Assembly (NCBI RefSeq): GCF_014839805.1
Contig: NC_051118.1
Span: forward strand, 8,114,391 to 8,178,390
Length of the DNA stretch: 64,000 nucleotides
Origin: Manduca sexta
Taxonomy: Eukaryota > Arthropoda > Insecta > Lepidoptera > Sphingidae
Direction of reading: 5' to 3'
This document shows positions 31,891 to 42,969 of this stretch, piece by piece; the first letter of the stretch is position 1; each line of letters begins with the position of its first letter. Made by a program: the position numbers and the translations under genes. The notes beneath the pieces were generated by a model. That model was not told the DNA's origin. It ran no database searches and was given only the letters and a program-made list of their open reading frames with translations.

Positions 31891-32383
31891 AAGTCTATTG
31901 AAATGACTGATCGATAAAAACAACTTCAACAAGACACAATAGTTTTTATACTTCACGGATAAAAAGTAAAAACTTCTCTTGGAATATTTATTTTGCAAAC
32001 AAATAATATTTTATCTCATGATTAGTTAAACAGTGATAAAGTTGTCTAATTGCCATTTACAAGTTTTCGCATGTTACAATACGTTATGCTTGTATAATTG
32101 TAACTATATTCATTTAACAGTGAATACATCATACCTCATACATATTTAAAATCAGCACTTTTTTCTATGTATTTCTAACTTAGCTATAAAAATACCAAAA
32201 AAATGTCGCTTTAGTCAATTAGCCTTTGAACCGTAGATATAATAATAATAATAATAATATAATAATAAAGCTTTATTTAATTCCATACAACATACGATAA
32301 ATTCTGATTATTAAATAGAATAACATTTTTTTAAATTTTTTGTATTGATGATAAAATTATAATATTAAATAAATTTCAATTTA
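31891..32383. other. Unassigned AT-rich DNA with (AAT)n
   Basis: A (aat)n microsatellite lies at 32240-32265; nothing else recognised. Confidence 0.4.
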
Positions 32384-32626
32384 TTATTTTTTCGCAACTT
32401 GTATGGACCCCCTTCGGGTGAAAGTCTCCTCCAAGGACTTCCATCGTTCTTTGTGTCTACCCAACGATATCCAGTTTTCTCCTGCTACTTTTACCAGTTC
32501 GTTTGTCCATCTAGCACATGTGCGGCCTGTCTTTCTACGGCCTCGAGGTCCCAACCATTTCACCGCTCTGATGGTCCACCTATCGTCGTCATATGTGGCC
32601 ACGTGCCCTGCCCATCTCCACTTCAT
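32384..32626 (-). pseudogene. RTE-like non-LTR retrotransposon, C-terminal ORF fragment
   Basis: An 80-residue frame begins KWRWAGHVATYDDDRWTIRA and continues WLGPRGRRKTGRTCARWTNE, LVKVAGENWISLGRHKERW. The order K-W-x-W-A-G-H, D-x-R-W, G-R-x-x-x-R-W-x-x-(D/E)-(L/I)-V-K-V-A-G is the C-terminal signature of lepidopteran RTE-type retrotransposon proteins. No reverse transcriptase core is present: a 5'-truncated dead copy. Confidence 0.75.
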
Positions 32627-32639
32627 TTGAGTGAAAAAG

Positions 32640-33200
32640 TTAAGGCGTCAGTTAGTTGTTTTTTTTTTACGAATATGCTTATTTTTAATCTTGTCTTTTA
32701 ATTAACAGGAGAACTGTAGATATACTAAGGATTAATGGAATAAGAGAACAATAAGAAATAGAACTAGGAATAAGACTTAAACAAATGAACTCTTTCAAAC
32801 CGGTCATTACCTATAGTGCATTAAAAATGGTTGAACTTTATTTATTTACTAAGGACAAACAGTGGTAATAACATTCAATTAATTGAACCTTACAAATGAA
32901 TAATGATATTTTAAATGCATTACCTTTAGTTACCACGGCAGGAATTGAAATATTGGGATAAACATTTATTAACTTAAAGCAATAATATAATTTAGGAACA
33001 AAATTATATAAACTTAATATTAAATGCTTATATTAATAGGAATATAATGAATTTTACCTTATATTTTATAAATAGTAAATTATTTAGATATTGCCATTCA
33101 AAGCCCTCAAAGGTTCAGTTTCAAAACATCTTAGTGATTTGAAATTTAACTTGAAGTATATTGATCTTAATCTGGCAGATCAATGAAATTATAAAAGAAA
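32640..33200. other. Unassigned AT-rich DNA
   Basis: No shared repeat or coding signal recognised. Confidence 0.4.
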
Positions 33201-33493
33201 TTAGATCTAATTGATAGAGACTGCCTCGGTGGCGTAGTTGTATTGCACGTCCGGTACAATAGCGCTCTGAGGTCCTGGGTTCGAATCCCGGGTCGGGCAA
33301 AGTGATATTTGGGTTTTTCTGCTCGGTATCAGCCCGGAGTCTGAAATTTGTGCCCGATATGGCGATAGGCTCGCCCCCTATCACATCATGGGACGGAACA
33401 TACTTGGCGAAAAGTGGGTGCCCTAGTTGCGCCTCTGCATACCCCTTCGGGGATAAAATGCGTGATGTTATGTTATGTTATGTTAGATCTAAT
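33201..33493 (+). mobile_element. SINE-B copy, full length, reference copy
   Basis: The tRNA-like head tcggtggcgtagttgtattg (box A) and cctgggttcgaatcccgggt (box B) are followed by a body with cctatcacatcatgggacgg and a (tgtta)n tail. The target duplication TTAGATCTAAT is at 33201-33211 and 33483-33493. Confidence 0.85.
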
Positions 33494-33860
33494 AACGGCG
33501 TTTTGTCTTTAGTTGGTGACACTGAAATGTTTAATAATGTTGAATGTTGAATTTAGTTGGGCAAAAAGTTTTTTAACATGATATTTCCTATACCGATGTT
33601 TTTCGCTATCATGTGCCTAATGCATCCCTTTTTTAAATTTAATCATGAACGAAGATTTTCATACTTTTTGAAAACTTTGACGCAAAAAACCAGACACCTA
33701 CACACACCAGACCGAACACATATCTAATTTGTCATCTCTTACGTTGTGAAATGGAGGCGAAAACAAATTTATACATGTGTAAAAATAAATTAAACATATG
33801 TTGAATAAATTGGGCAGACAAGCGAAATTCGCGCTTTGGAGGGCACTACTCACACCGTTG
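33494..33860. other. Unassigned DNA
   Basis: No exon or shared repeat recognised. Confidence 0.35.
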
Positions 33861-33867
33861 TGTATAA

Positions 33868-34112
33868 TAATATTAGCCCTGTATTATATACTGTCCCACT
33901 GCTGGGCACAGGCCTCCTCCACTACTGAGAGGGAGGGGTGTTCACAACGCGGGCCTAGTGCGGATTGGTAGATTTAACACACCCGCAAAATTCCTAATAG
34001 CGAATTTCTCAGGTATGCAGGTTTCCTCACGATGTTTTCCTTCACCGTTCAAGCAAGCGATAATTCACAAAGAATACACACATAATTCTAATATAAGTCA
34101 GAAGTGTGTGCC
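33868..34112 (-). mobile_element. SINE-A copy, head-truncated
   Basis: Tail agccctgtattatatactgt at left, body to aagtcagaagtgtgtgcctc at right; the tRNA-like head is missing. Confidence 0.7.
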
Positions 34113-34146
34113 TCAATTCGATGTTCTTTTTTATGTTTTTTTTTTC

Positions 34147-34262
34147 TACCAATCCGCACTAGGCTCGCGCAGTGTACAAGGCCTTATCCCTCTTAGTAGT
34201 AGAGGAGGCCTGTGCACAGCAGTGGGACAGTATACATATAATACAGGACTGATATTATTATA
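34147..34262 (+). mobile_element. SINE-A 3' fragment, inverted partner
   Basis: accaatccgcactaggctcg to acaggactgatattattata, opposite in strand to 33868-34112, making a hairpin-capable pair. Confidence 0.7.
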
Positions 34263-34613
34263 TATATGAAATGTTGTTTCCAATATTCGGTGTGACACAA
34301 CGTCGAAATGACAAACTTCTAATCTGATAAATTACGCAAAAACACGCTTGAATTAAATACGTTGTTTTTCTTCACTCGCTCCCCAAATGCGAATTCCGAA
34401 GTAAGAACCGAGTGTTTGGAATTAATTCGAAAAGCATGATAATGAGATTTTGTAGGTTTGCTTTGAGATTACGTTGCAATCTCTGTGTGGTTTTAGAATG
34501 GCGTGAGATTATCAACATCTCAAGCATGTTGCTAAAACTGGCTTACTTATGACTGTCTAGTCTTAAATTGCTGTGGAAAGTCAAATCCTGACCAAATCTA
34601 CATTTATTTCTAA

Positions 34614-34745
34614 ACTCTACACTATTATATAAAGCTGCAGTGTTTGTTTGTTTGAGCGCGCTAATATCAAGAACTACGAAGCCGATTTTGATCTTTTTTT
34701 TTTATAGAAAGCTGCATTACGGCAAGATCTGTTGGACTAATAAAC
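34614..34745 (+). mobile_element. HEL-3 copy, 3' truncated
   Basis: tctacactattatataaagc and gagcgcgctaatatcaagaa. Confidence 0.5.
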
Positions 34746-35570
34746 TCCTTTCTAAATGATGTTCTAACTGCCGATATATATTTTAATCTAGCCATATTTC
34801 ATTTAAGTAAATTATAATTGTAAGTTGTACTTAGTATAATGTAACATTATTAACTTTTTGGCTTGGCTGTAAGTTCACAATTGTATATATTTGAAAATAA
34901 ATAAATATTCCTGTATGCGATAAGTTACCTTTTCATTTGTAAATATCGTAATCTTGACTAGGAATCGACTCCAAACCTTCTTGATCTACAAAGTCATAGT
35001 ATAAACATGTAATATACTATGTTAAAAATTTATAGTAGACATAAGGCATACAACTTTCCAATGGGTGCATATAGTCCATTGAAATGTTACATATTTTAGG
35101 CCTTACCTTGCGTTTTTTAGAGGACGCAATTTTATTTTTTTGAAGTGTAGGGGGGGTCAGTGTAAAGCTAAAACCAAGTTTGTGGGGTCGCCCCACCCTT
35201 GTCCCACGGCCGCCATCTTGAAAATAGAGGTTGAAGTGGTTTTTACGATGTATCTCTTAAACTATTTATCTGACAAAAAAAATTATAAACATTTTTTGTT
35301 GCAAATTAAATTCTCTACAACTTTGGTCCAGTAACTTTTTGTCGTAGAACTATAAATAAAAAAGTTATAAGCGAAAATGTTAAGAAATTCAATGTTAAGC
35401 AATATCTATTGCAACGTCATCAGAACGTGTGTTTATAAGGTTCATAATACTTTTTTTTGTACTCTCATTACGTACAACAATTGCTTCATCTGTGCCAAAG
35501 CGATTCAGGATCCAAGTAATTCGCGTACAAGCCGACAACCGCGGGTTTGTATTGTACGTAATACTGTGCC
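34746..35570. other. Mostly unassigned DNA
   Basis: 35140-35240 is GC-rich (ggtcgccccacccttgtccc, ggccgccatcttg) and 35330-35380 has aaaaaagttataagcg; these look repeat-derived but have no partner in the window. No exon is supported. Confidence 0.3.
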
Positions 35571-35731
35571 TAATAGTAAGTGAAGTAGGATCCAATAGAA
35601 TATTGACTGACGAGAGATGATTACCCCTTGACAGTTGAAACAATTATACCGGCTTGTTGGAACCGGATATACACAGACTGATCCCGGAACGCGACACACT
35701 TACATGGGCCACTATAGCGGGTATTAACTAC

Positions 35732-35764
35732 TTGTACCGTGCCCAACAGTGGGACAGCTATAAT
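35732..35764 (+). mobile_element. SINE-A tail scrap
   Basis: gtgcccaacagtgggacagc matches the SINE-A 3' region and joins SINE-B directly. Confidence 0.45.
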
Positions 35765-35966
35765 ACACTTTTCGCCAAGTATGTTCCGTCCCATGATGTG
35801 ATAGGGGGCCAGCCTATCGCCATGTCGGGCACAAATTCCAGACTCCGGGCTGATACTGAGCAGAAAAACCCAAATATCACTTTGCCCGACCCGGGATTCG
35901 AACCCAGGACCTCAGAGCGCTATTGTACCGGGCATGCAATACAACTACGCCACCGAGGCAGTCATG
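35765..35966 (-). mobile_element. SINE-B copy, tail truncated
   Basis: acttttcgccaagtatgttc at left to cgccaccgaggcagtcat at right; close to the intact copy. Confidence 0.8.
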
Positions 35967-36519
35967 AGTTCATTATACATATCTGCCTACGCCTGACGGC
36001 CACAGATAATTTATACAAAAGCACAAAAACAATATTCAAATAGTTGAAAAAGTCATAGGACTACACCACAACTGCAAATTTTTAAAGGTGTTAATGAATC
36101 TATGACTATGTTTAAGTTATGCGAAAAATAAGTGACGCATTTTTGTTACCTCCATTTAATGTGGTCGTTATCCGGGCGGATATAAAATATATCCTACCAC
36201 CAGTAAATTTTATTTTCAAAGTAATACCTATTCGCCAGTAGAAGAATTCTCCATACATTTCCAATCTAACTGCACGATCTGTCGGTTCATGTGAATACCA
36301 ATGTGGGAGAGCGCTCCGTTTAACTACATAAAGCCGGTGACACTACTGGTAATAGGAGAAAATCCTAGGCTGGGAATTCATATTGTTCTCGGTTCAATAC
36401 TTTTTTTCATATGAGTTCATAACTGAGTCTATAAATACACAAATAATTATAAAAAAAATGTTATTAGAAATTTAAGCGATTTTTATTAAAATAAAAATAA
36501 TTATCATTGACTACACATA

Positions 36520-36730
36520 TCTATATATATAAAAAATGAATCCCTATTTCCCTTGGTCATCGAATTACGCGTGAACGGCTGGACGGTTAAAAAATTTAAA
36601 ATTTAAGAAAACTTAACGAAAATATTAATTTTATATGACTGTCAATTGTTTGACATAACTGTTAGCGATTGACAGAATGCGCGCTGCAAATTCATAGTTA
36701 AGACGGGACAACGTCTGCCGGGACAGCTAG
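36520..36730 (+). mobile_element. HEL-1 copy, internally deleted
   Basis: TCTATATATATAAAAAATGA to gccgggacagCTAG|T with the agacg/cgtct hairpin; about 70 bases shorter than the other copies. Confidence 0.7.
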
Positions 36731-36920
36731 TACTTTCATAAATATTACACAAACCAAACGATTGCTACGACTGTCAACGAACAACTGCTCGCTGCGAACT
36801 ACCAACTGACGACTGCCTCTGCAAACGCTCAATATTTTATATCAAAAGGTGACACAAATACTCTCACAATAATATTTTAAACCTAACATAATCTAAATTA
36901 ATGTTTAACAATTGGAGTAA

Positions 36921-37985
36921 AGCGGCGATAGCCTAGTTGGGTGTTGAACAGACTGCCAAGACGAATGTCTGCAGGTTCATATCCCAAGGGCACACACTTC
37001 TGACTTTTCTAAAATCATGTGTGTATTCTTTTTGAATTTATCGTTCGCTTTAACGGTGAAGGAAAACATCGTGAGGAAACCTGCACATCTGAGAAGTTGT
37101 CTATAGGAATTTCGAAGATGTGTGAAGTTGTTATAATATTATTATTTTATAATGACGGGTAGGTTCACATAGCAAAGTATAAGCATAGAAAATCTTAAAG
37201 AGTGCACCTTAACTAATAAAAAGTTTTGTTAAATGCCTGTAATGAGCTATTGGCTCGGTGGTATTTGCACTGGTCTGTAGATATCTCGACACCCGAGTTC
37301 ATATCCACTCAATCGAGTAGCAGGTTGTTAATGTTTTTTTAAATTAAGTATTTTAACTTCGAGTGACGAAATTAGGAATGACCTTCCGGACATTGTCGGG
37401 AGGACATTGGCGTGTGAATGACGTGTAACGTCCCGCAGTGTTTACCGGTACATTTAATTATACCGAGATAGCATAATAGTTTAGTGCGTTGCTTGATAGT
37501 TGGAATATGTTTTGAGTTTAATATAATTAATGTGTTGTGCACAGTGGGGGTGAGTTTATATGTTTTTGTTAATAAGGCTGGTGAGCTGAAATAGTTAACT
37601 GAAGAGCTAAAATATGTTTTCACTTGTTTTAGACTTAGGACATGCCCCTTTATGTGAGGTTCATCACTAATTACATCCCCGAGACACCCTGCTGGTCGGG
37701 TCTTGGTTTTGACAGAGTTCCGGTGCCGAAAAATAAAAACTCTCCTGGCGTCCAATTTTAGTTATATAGATTTAAACCTAGTTCGTAGTCATAGTTTAAT
37801 TTGTTATTAGTTAGTGAGTAAGTTAATAAATGTATTACTTGGCCAGGTTCTTTATTTGCTTTCATGGCAACCCGTAACAAAGTCTACCAATCCGCACTAG
37901 GCCAGCGTGGTGGACTAAGGTCTAATCCTTCTCAGTAGTAGAGGAGGCCCGAGCTCAGCAGTGGGCAAGCACAGAGCTGATATTA
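36921..37985 (+). mobile_element. SINE-A copy split by a solo LTR
   Basis: The 5' part is 36921-37128 (head agcggcgatagcctagttgg) and the 3' part is 37880-37985 (aagtctaccaatccgcacta to the tail). The inserted LTR occupies 37129-37879. Confidence 0.85.
37129..37879. mobile_element. Solo LTR, 751 bp
   Basis: It starts TGTTATAATATT and ends CCCGTAACA, so it is bounded by TG...CA with a TGTTA/TAACA inverted end. The 4-base target duplication AAGT is at 37125-37128 and 37880-37883, inside the SINE-A sequence, which is otherwise continuous. No internal retroviral-type genes remain, so it arose by LTR-LTR recombination. The family (Gypsy or BEL/Pao) is unresolved. The 127-codon open stretch on the minus strand is fortuitous. 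Confidence 0.85.
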
Positions 37986-38365
37986 TTATTATTATATTAT
38001 AAGTTGTGTTGTTTCACTTTCGTAAATTTCACCCTACGCCTTGGTGTGTCCCCGACCTATTAAACCCGCTTGAAGTAGTCTCGATGTACCGTTCGACATC
38101 TCGTTAGTGTCTGAACGCACTCGCCTGGTCACACGTAGACGATTTTAACATCAATTTTAAAACATAATTTTTCATACAATATAATATAGGGATTTTTGAA
38201 GAGTGTAAACGGCCTTGCCTGGTCACACAGCGACGATTTTATTTTCTTAATATTATCTATGATTTTTTACATATTTTTAAATTGAATCGTCTGGTCACGT
38301 CAAGTGTGTCACTTCGTGTTAAGTGATTATATTTTTTTTTTATACTGGCAACGGCATATCGACTC
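37986..38365. other. Unassigned DNA
   Basis: Three tcgcctggtcacac/ttgcctggtcacac/cgtctggtcacgtc-like words recur at about 110-bp spacing (38122, 38214, 38289). This may be a decayed repeat. Confidence 0.35.
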
Positions 38366-38580
38366 AACTACACCTGATGGTAAGTGGAGTGGGGTCCAAT
38401 AGAATGACAACTGACGAGAGATGATTACCCCTCGACAGTTGACTAAATTATGCCGGCCTCTTAGAATCGGATATACACAGGCTGATACGAGACACACTTA
38501 CGTGGGCCACTATGGCGGGTTTTAACACCTTGTGTACGGTGGTCGCTATCCGGATATAAAATATATCCTACCACCAGCAA
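38366..38580 (+). repeat. REP-1 copy
   Basis: cacctgatggtaagtggagt to aaaatatatcctaccaccag, nearly full length. Confidence 0.8.
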
Positions 38581-38687
38581 ATCAAATCAATCTATATTTA
38601 TATTATTTTCATTTCCACATTACATCTACATTTAGATTATCTGTGCTTTGTTTGACGGTCGTACTTTTATCATGCCTATATAGCTAA

Positions 38688-38836
38688 AGGTGTAGGCAGA
38701 GGTTCAGAAATTCCATACTCTAGCCTATTACTTAGCAAAGAAACCCAATATCACTACCCGGGACTCTAACTCGGGACTTAGAGCCGTGTCGTACCGCGCA
38801 CATATTAATACTACTAGCGAGGCTGTCTTACATTAA
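38688..38836 (-). mobile_element. SINE-B copy, diverged
   Basis: Minus-strand reading has the head with cgagttagagtcccgggtag (box B-like). Confidence 0.55.
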
Positions 38837-38852
38837 TTTTATTTCAAACGTG

Positions 38853-39125
38853 CTAGCGTGGAAAACAGTGTGTCACAAAGTTCTTCCCGCGTATATCAAG
38901 ACCCACGAGATTTTTTATAACCACGCGACCTCTTCAACATTAATCGTTATATTTCAGTCAATTTACATAAAACCGTAATGTACTATTAACATAAACCTTC
39001 TTCAAGAATTGCACTATCTTTTAGATAAAAACCGTGCAAAAATCCGTTCAGTAGATTTTGAGAAAATCGACCACATACAGACAGACTGCTTTTGAGAACT
39101 TTGTTTTACAAAATGCATAGATAGA
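38853..39125 (-). mobile_element. HEL-4 copy
   Basis: Minus strand: A|TCTATCTATGCATTTTG to acgCTAG, with ctactgaacggatttttgca inside. It is the uninterrupted relative of 48299-48905. Confidence 0.6.
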
Positions 39126-39675
39126 TTATTGATATGAAATAAAAACATTAGCCATTAAATACTTTTTATTATTTTTATTTACTTTAATGTTAACTCGTAT
39201 TGGTTTTATAACGATTATTCAAACGTTGGTTTAAACTTTGAATACTAAACTTTATTGTGAACTAGATAAAAGTTAAAATAAGCCTACGCATAAATATTCG
39301 CGCCTGAAACCAAATTGTTTTTTTAAAGTTGATACTCCAATTATAACAACCAATAACTCCAATTATAATTTTACAAAGTTTAAGTACGTACGCCCACGTC
39401 TCTTAGTCTCGATGGGGTAGACAGAAAAGCAGTTAATGCACCCGTTCTTGATCATTTACATGAAATAAATAAAATGCTTTATTCATCACGCAGGCAAACA
39501 TAGTTATGTCTATTATAAGTCATGAGAATACTTAATTATTACCTAAATAAAGACGTTTATATAACTAAAGATATTTTATCATTGCGTATTTTATATTTTA
39601 AATTAAATAAATGAAAGACTAGAAAGTAAATAATTATTCTGTATCAAATGATGGTGGTGAAACCTAACCCCATAT
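39126..39675. other. Unassigned AT-rich DNA
   Basis: No shared repeat or exon recognised. Confidence 0.4.
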
Positions 39676-40257
39676 AATAATATCACCCCTGTATTACATA
39701 TTATCTCACTGCTGGGCACGGGTCTCCTCTACTACTGAGGAGGATTAGGCCTTAGTCCACCACGCTGTAGTGCGGATTGGTAGATTTCACACACACTCAA
39801 TATTGCTATAAAGAATTTGTAAAGTATACATAGGTTTCCTCACGATAATTTCCTTCACCGTTGTAGCAAGCGATGATTCACAAAAACACATAACTTTAGA
39901 AAAGTCGGCAATATTGTGTGGCCTTGAGTTTTGAACCTGCGGACATTCGTCTCAGTAGTCCGTTCCACAACTAACTAGGCTATCACTCGACATCATGATG
40001 CAAGATAAACTTTCATAAAATCACATAATTTTAGAAAAGTCGGAGATATTGTGTGGCCTTGGGTTTTGAACCTGCGAACATTCGTCTCAGCAGTCCGTTC
40101 CACAACTAACTAGGCTATCACTGGACATCATGATGCAAGATAAACTTGCATAAAATCACATAATTTTAGAAAAGTCGGAGATATTGTGTGGCCTTGAGTT
40201 TTGAACCTGCGGACGTTCGTCTCAGCAGTCCATTCCACATCCAACTAGGCTATTACA
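39676..40257 (-). mobile_element. SINE-A copy whose head is tandemly amplified
   Basis: Tail and body at the left (39676-39890), then three copies of the tRNA-like head at the right; see the 135-bp array. Confidence 0.8.
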
Positions 40258-40285
40258 TGATCATAATGCAAGATAAACTCTGGAG
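39891..40285 (-). repeat. 135-bp tandem repeat, about 2.9 copies
   Basis: taa(c/t)tttagaaaagtcgg starts at 39891, 40026 and 40161, exactly 135 apart. Each unit holds the SINE-A box B/box A head plus flanking host DNA (catgatgcaagataaac), so the duplication happened after SINE insertion. Confidence 0.9.
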
Positions 40286-40627
40286 ACTTCAACTAGCTGG
40301 AATTAACTCGACCTGTTCATCACTATGTTAATTTATTTGATGAATACCAAACTTTCGAATTGCCTTTTACGTTGTTTAGAATTACAAATTTGTTATTTTC
40401 AGTGCATGTTTGAAATCGCCTTTGGGGTGTTTTTGTAGTTAATCAATATTTTAACTAATTTGTATTTGTATATGGGTATCCTTACTTATATAAAACAACG
40501 TTTCTAGCGGCGTCTGTGTGTCCGAACGTGATAAACTCAAAAACTATTGAAAGGATTTCGAAAAATTTTCGAATCCGTTTAATAGTTTTTTAAACCCTAA
40601 AATATTCTGCTCCTGTAATTTTACACG

Positions 40628-40985
40628 GTAGGAGTACGCCTACCGCGCTCAGGGCCTGGGTTCGAATACCAGGTCGGGCCAAAATAATTGTGACTAGGCT
40701 TTTCCACCTTAAAAATTACTCAGTCGCAGCTCGGAGTCCGGAAGCTGGCGGTGTGATACCCCCGTGCCTCGGAAAGCACGTAAAGCCGTTGGTCCTGCGC
40801 CTGATCTCTCTCCGGTCATGTCGGATTGCCGTCTCACCGAACTATTAGAGTGAAGGAACAGAAAATGCACCTGTGTATTGCGCACACACTTGTGCACTAT
40901 AACATCTCCTGCGTGGCTGTTCTCAACTGAGATAAGCCGCCGTGGCCGAAATTCGGTTAGGAATCACTCTATTGCCTGTATTATT
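40628..40985 (+). mobile_element. SINE-C copy
   Basis: Head gagtacgcctaccgcgctca and gggttcgaataccaggtcgg (box B-like), then cggaaagcacgtaaagccgt and the end cgccgtggccgaaattcgg. Known-looking tRNA-derived lepidopteran SINE type. Confidence 0.65.
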
Positions 40986-41141
40986 GTAATATTTAAATAC
41001 CACAATTCGTTAGTAATTGTCACAGTTGTTTGTGTTTATACTTTATTGTGATTATTTTGTGTAATACTGCATTGTAGTGTCTGCTTCGCTGTTTATATCC
41101 TAATTCTTCGAAATGAAACTGTTTTTCGAATTCTATTGTGG

Positions 41142-41376
41142 TTTTTATATTATTATTTTCTTCGTGAATTTATCGTACGCTTTTCGGTGAAGGAAAACAT
41201 CGTGAGGTAACCTGCACATCCGAGAAGTTCTCTATAGGAATTTCGAAGGTGTGTGAAGTCTACCAATCGGTACTAGGCCAGCGTGGTGGACTAAGGCCTA
41301 ATCCCTCTCAGTAGTAGAGGAGGCCCGTGCTCAGCAGCGGACAAGTATATTATTTTTATATTATTATTTTCTTCGT
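41142..41376 (+). mobile_element. SINE-A copy, 5' truncated, 24-bp target duplication
   Basis: The body 41166-41352 starts at gaatttatcgtacgc, without the head. An identical 24-base AT-rich segment flanks it at 41142-41165 and 41353-41376. Confidence 0.8.
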
Positions 41377-41663
41377 TTCGAAGACTTCAGACTTCAGTGT
41401 TATATAACGGACTAAGCAGACTGATATTTTATACAAATTGGAACATTATAGGAGCATTAAAGAAAATTATATTGAACTCGATTTTACTTCGTATAAGCGG
41501 ATTTGAGGCCAATTTCCAGAATATTGAGGCTCAAGATTTACTCTATGTGACATATCTGTCATGTTCGATAATACGATAAAGACAAATTCTTTGAGTCGTA
41601 TTCTAGATAATATTATATTTTTACCAGCGCGCGTTTCCGCCCGCGTATAAAAGTTTTCCTATA

Positions 41664-42969
41664 CCTAGTCTTGCCATAAATATTGTAATAAAGAAAAAAG
41701 AAAATTGTTAACTGCAAATAACATTTATTACTTTTACAGTGTGTCAGTTTAATACATAAATATAAAACAATTAAAAATATAAAAGCTTATTCGAAGTGGT
41801 CTCCATTGGCTGCAATACAGTCCTTTAAACGATGAGGCCAGTTATCAATAGAAGCACGCACTCTTTCCATGGGAAAATTCTTCACTGCCAATCGTATAGA
41901 TTGTTTTAGGGACTCCAAATTATCATGGCGTTTAGAGCAAGCTGTACTCTCTAAAACTGACCACAAATCATAATCCAGCGGATTAAGATCGGGACTAGAC
42001 GACGGCCAGTCTTCAGCTCTGATGAAGTCCGAAACGTTCGATTCCAACCAAGACTGCGTGGACCGAGCTTTATGACCCGGCGCCGAGTCTTGCTGGAAGG
42101 ACCATACTTGGTTATTGAACATGGTGATGTTAAGGGGCTTAACTACCTTCTCAAGAATGGTATCTTGATACACTTGTGCCGATGTTTTGATACCTTTTTC
42201 ACAAAAATATGGCTCAGTCACTCCTTCATAGCTAACACCCCACCAAACCATCACTGAAGTCGGATAATGTCCACGTTGCACTCTGTCGACTAATTGGGAA
42301 GCTTCCTTAGAGCTTTGAGCATAAATACGGTCATTTTGTTTGTTAAAATGTTGCTCAATTGTAAAAATTTTCTCATCCGTAAACAAAATTTTTCTGTGAC
42401 CTCCCTTTGCGTACCGCTTCAGTAGTTGTTTCGATTTTACCACCCTATTCTTCTTTAAATTATCAGTTAAGAAATGGCCAGTGCGTCTCTTATAGGCTGC
42501 AAGTCCTAAGTCATCTTTTAAAATACGCGACATGGTTCTAGGTGCTATCTTCATTTCCCGAGATAAAATCTTTTGCTTTCGGACAGGATTTCTTCGAATT
42601 CTTTCCCTTACTGCTTTGACCACCTTTTTCGTACGAACACTACGTGGACGGCCAGATCTTTTTCTGTCACAAACAGAGGAGGTCTCATTGTACCTATTAA
42701 TAGCCCGGTACACAAACATTTTACTAATACCAAGTGTATGGAGAGTTTTAAAAATTGCATTTGGCTCCATACCTACTTTGTGTAATGCTATCACAGCGAT
42801 TCGGTTCTCTTTATCACCCCACACCATTTTAATATCGCAAAATATTTTACAATGTATTGGCGCCAAAATGAGAAAACACAATGAACAATCGTATAAAAAT
42901 GACAGATTCGAAATTCAAATGTAATATTTTTTTATAATTAAGTGTAACAGTATTTATGGCCAGACTAAG
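41664..42969 (-). mobile_element. maT (DD37D) mariner-like element, intact, 1306 bp
   Basis: Inverted ends: cctagtcttgccataaatat at left, and atttatggccagactaag at right, which reads cttagtctggccataaat on the other strand. A TA dinucleotide flanks each side (41662-41663, 42970-42971), the Tc1/mariner target. Twin copy at 57647-58952. Confidence 0.92.
41787..42827 (-). CDS. maT-type mariner transposase, intact 346 aa
   Basis: A cut-and-paste DNA transposase that binds the element ends and inserts at TA. The first ATG is at 42827 in a good context (aaaATGG); reading further upstream gives no ATG. Residues 5-45 form an HTH (ENRIAVIALHKVGMEPNAIF), SGRPRSV at 58-64 is the GRPR-like linker, and a second HTH follows to about 105. 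Catalytic residues: D151 in ILFTDEKIF, D247 in WSFQQDSAPGH, and D285 in SPDLNPLDYDLW. There are 37 residues between D247 and D285, hence DD37D. Length fits the family (about 340-350 aa). It has no stop or frameshift and lies within matching inverted ends, so it could be active. Confidence 0.92.
   Translation of the reverse strand: MVWGDKENRIAVIALHKVGMEPNAIFKTLHTLGISKMFVYRAINRYNETSSVCDRKRSGRPRSVRTKKVVKAVRERIRRNPVRKQKILSREMKIAPRTMSRILKDDLGLAAYKRRTGHFLTDNLKKNRVVKSKQLLKRYAKGGHRKILFTDEKIFTIEQHFNKQNDRIYAQSSKEASQLVDRVQRGHYPTSVMVWWGVSYEGVTEPYFCEKGIKTSAQVYQDTILEKVVKPLNITMFNNQVWSFQQDSAPGHKARSTQSWLESNVSDFIRAEDWPSSSPDLNPLDYDLWSVLESTACSKRHDNLESLKQSIRLAVKNFPMERVRASIDNWPHRLKDCIAANGDHFE

Larger units (their letters stand above)
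35571..36212 (+). repeat. REP-1 copy split by SINE debris
   Basis: The left part is 35571-35726 (acgagagatgattacccctt to ccactatagcgggt); the right part is 36165-36212 (gtggtcgttatccgggcgga). The middle holds a SINE-A scrap and a SINE-B copy. Confidence 0.65.

Noticed and set aside
33222..33300. Genuine tRNA genes at SINE heads
   Set aside because: Box A and box B are present but the cloverleaf arms do not close and each is followed by a SINE body.
37372..37755. 127-residue minus-strand protein
   Set aside because: It lies wholly inside the solo LTR and has no recognisable motif.
42532..42924. Plus-strand open frames over the maT element (also 58557-58907)
   Set aside because: They are antisense shadows of the transposase gene.
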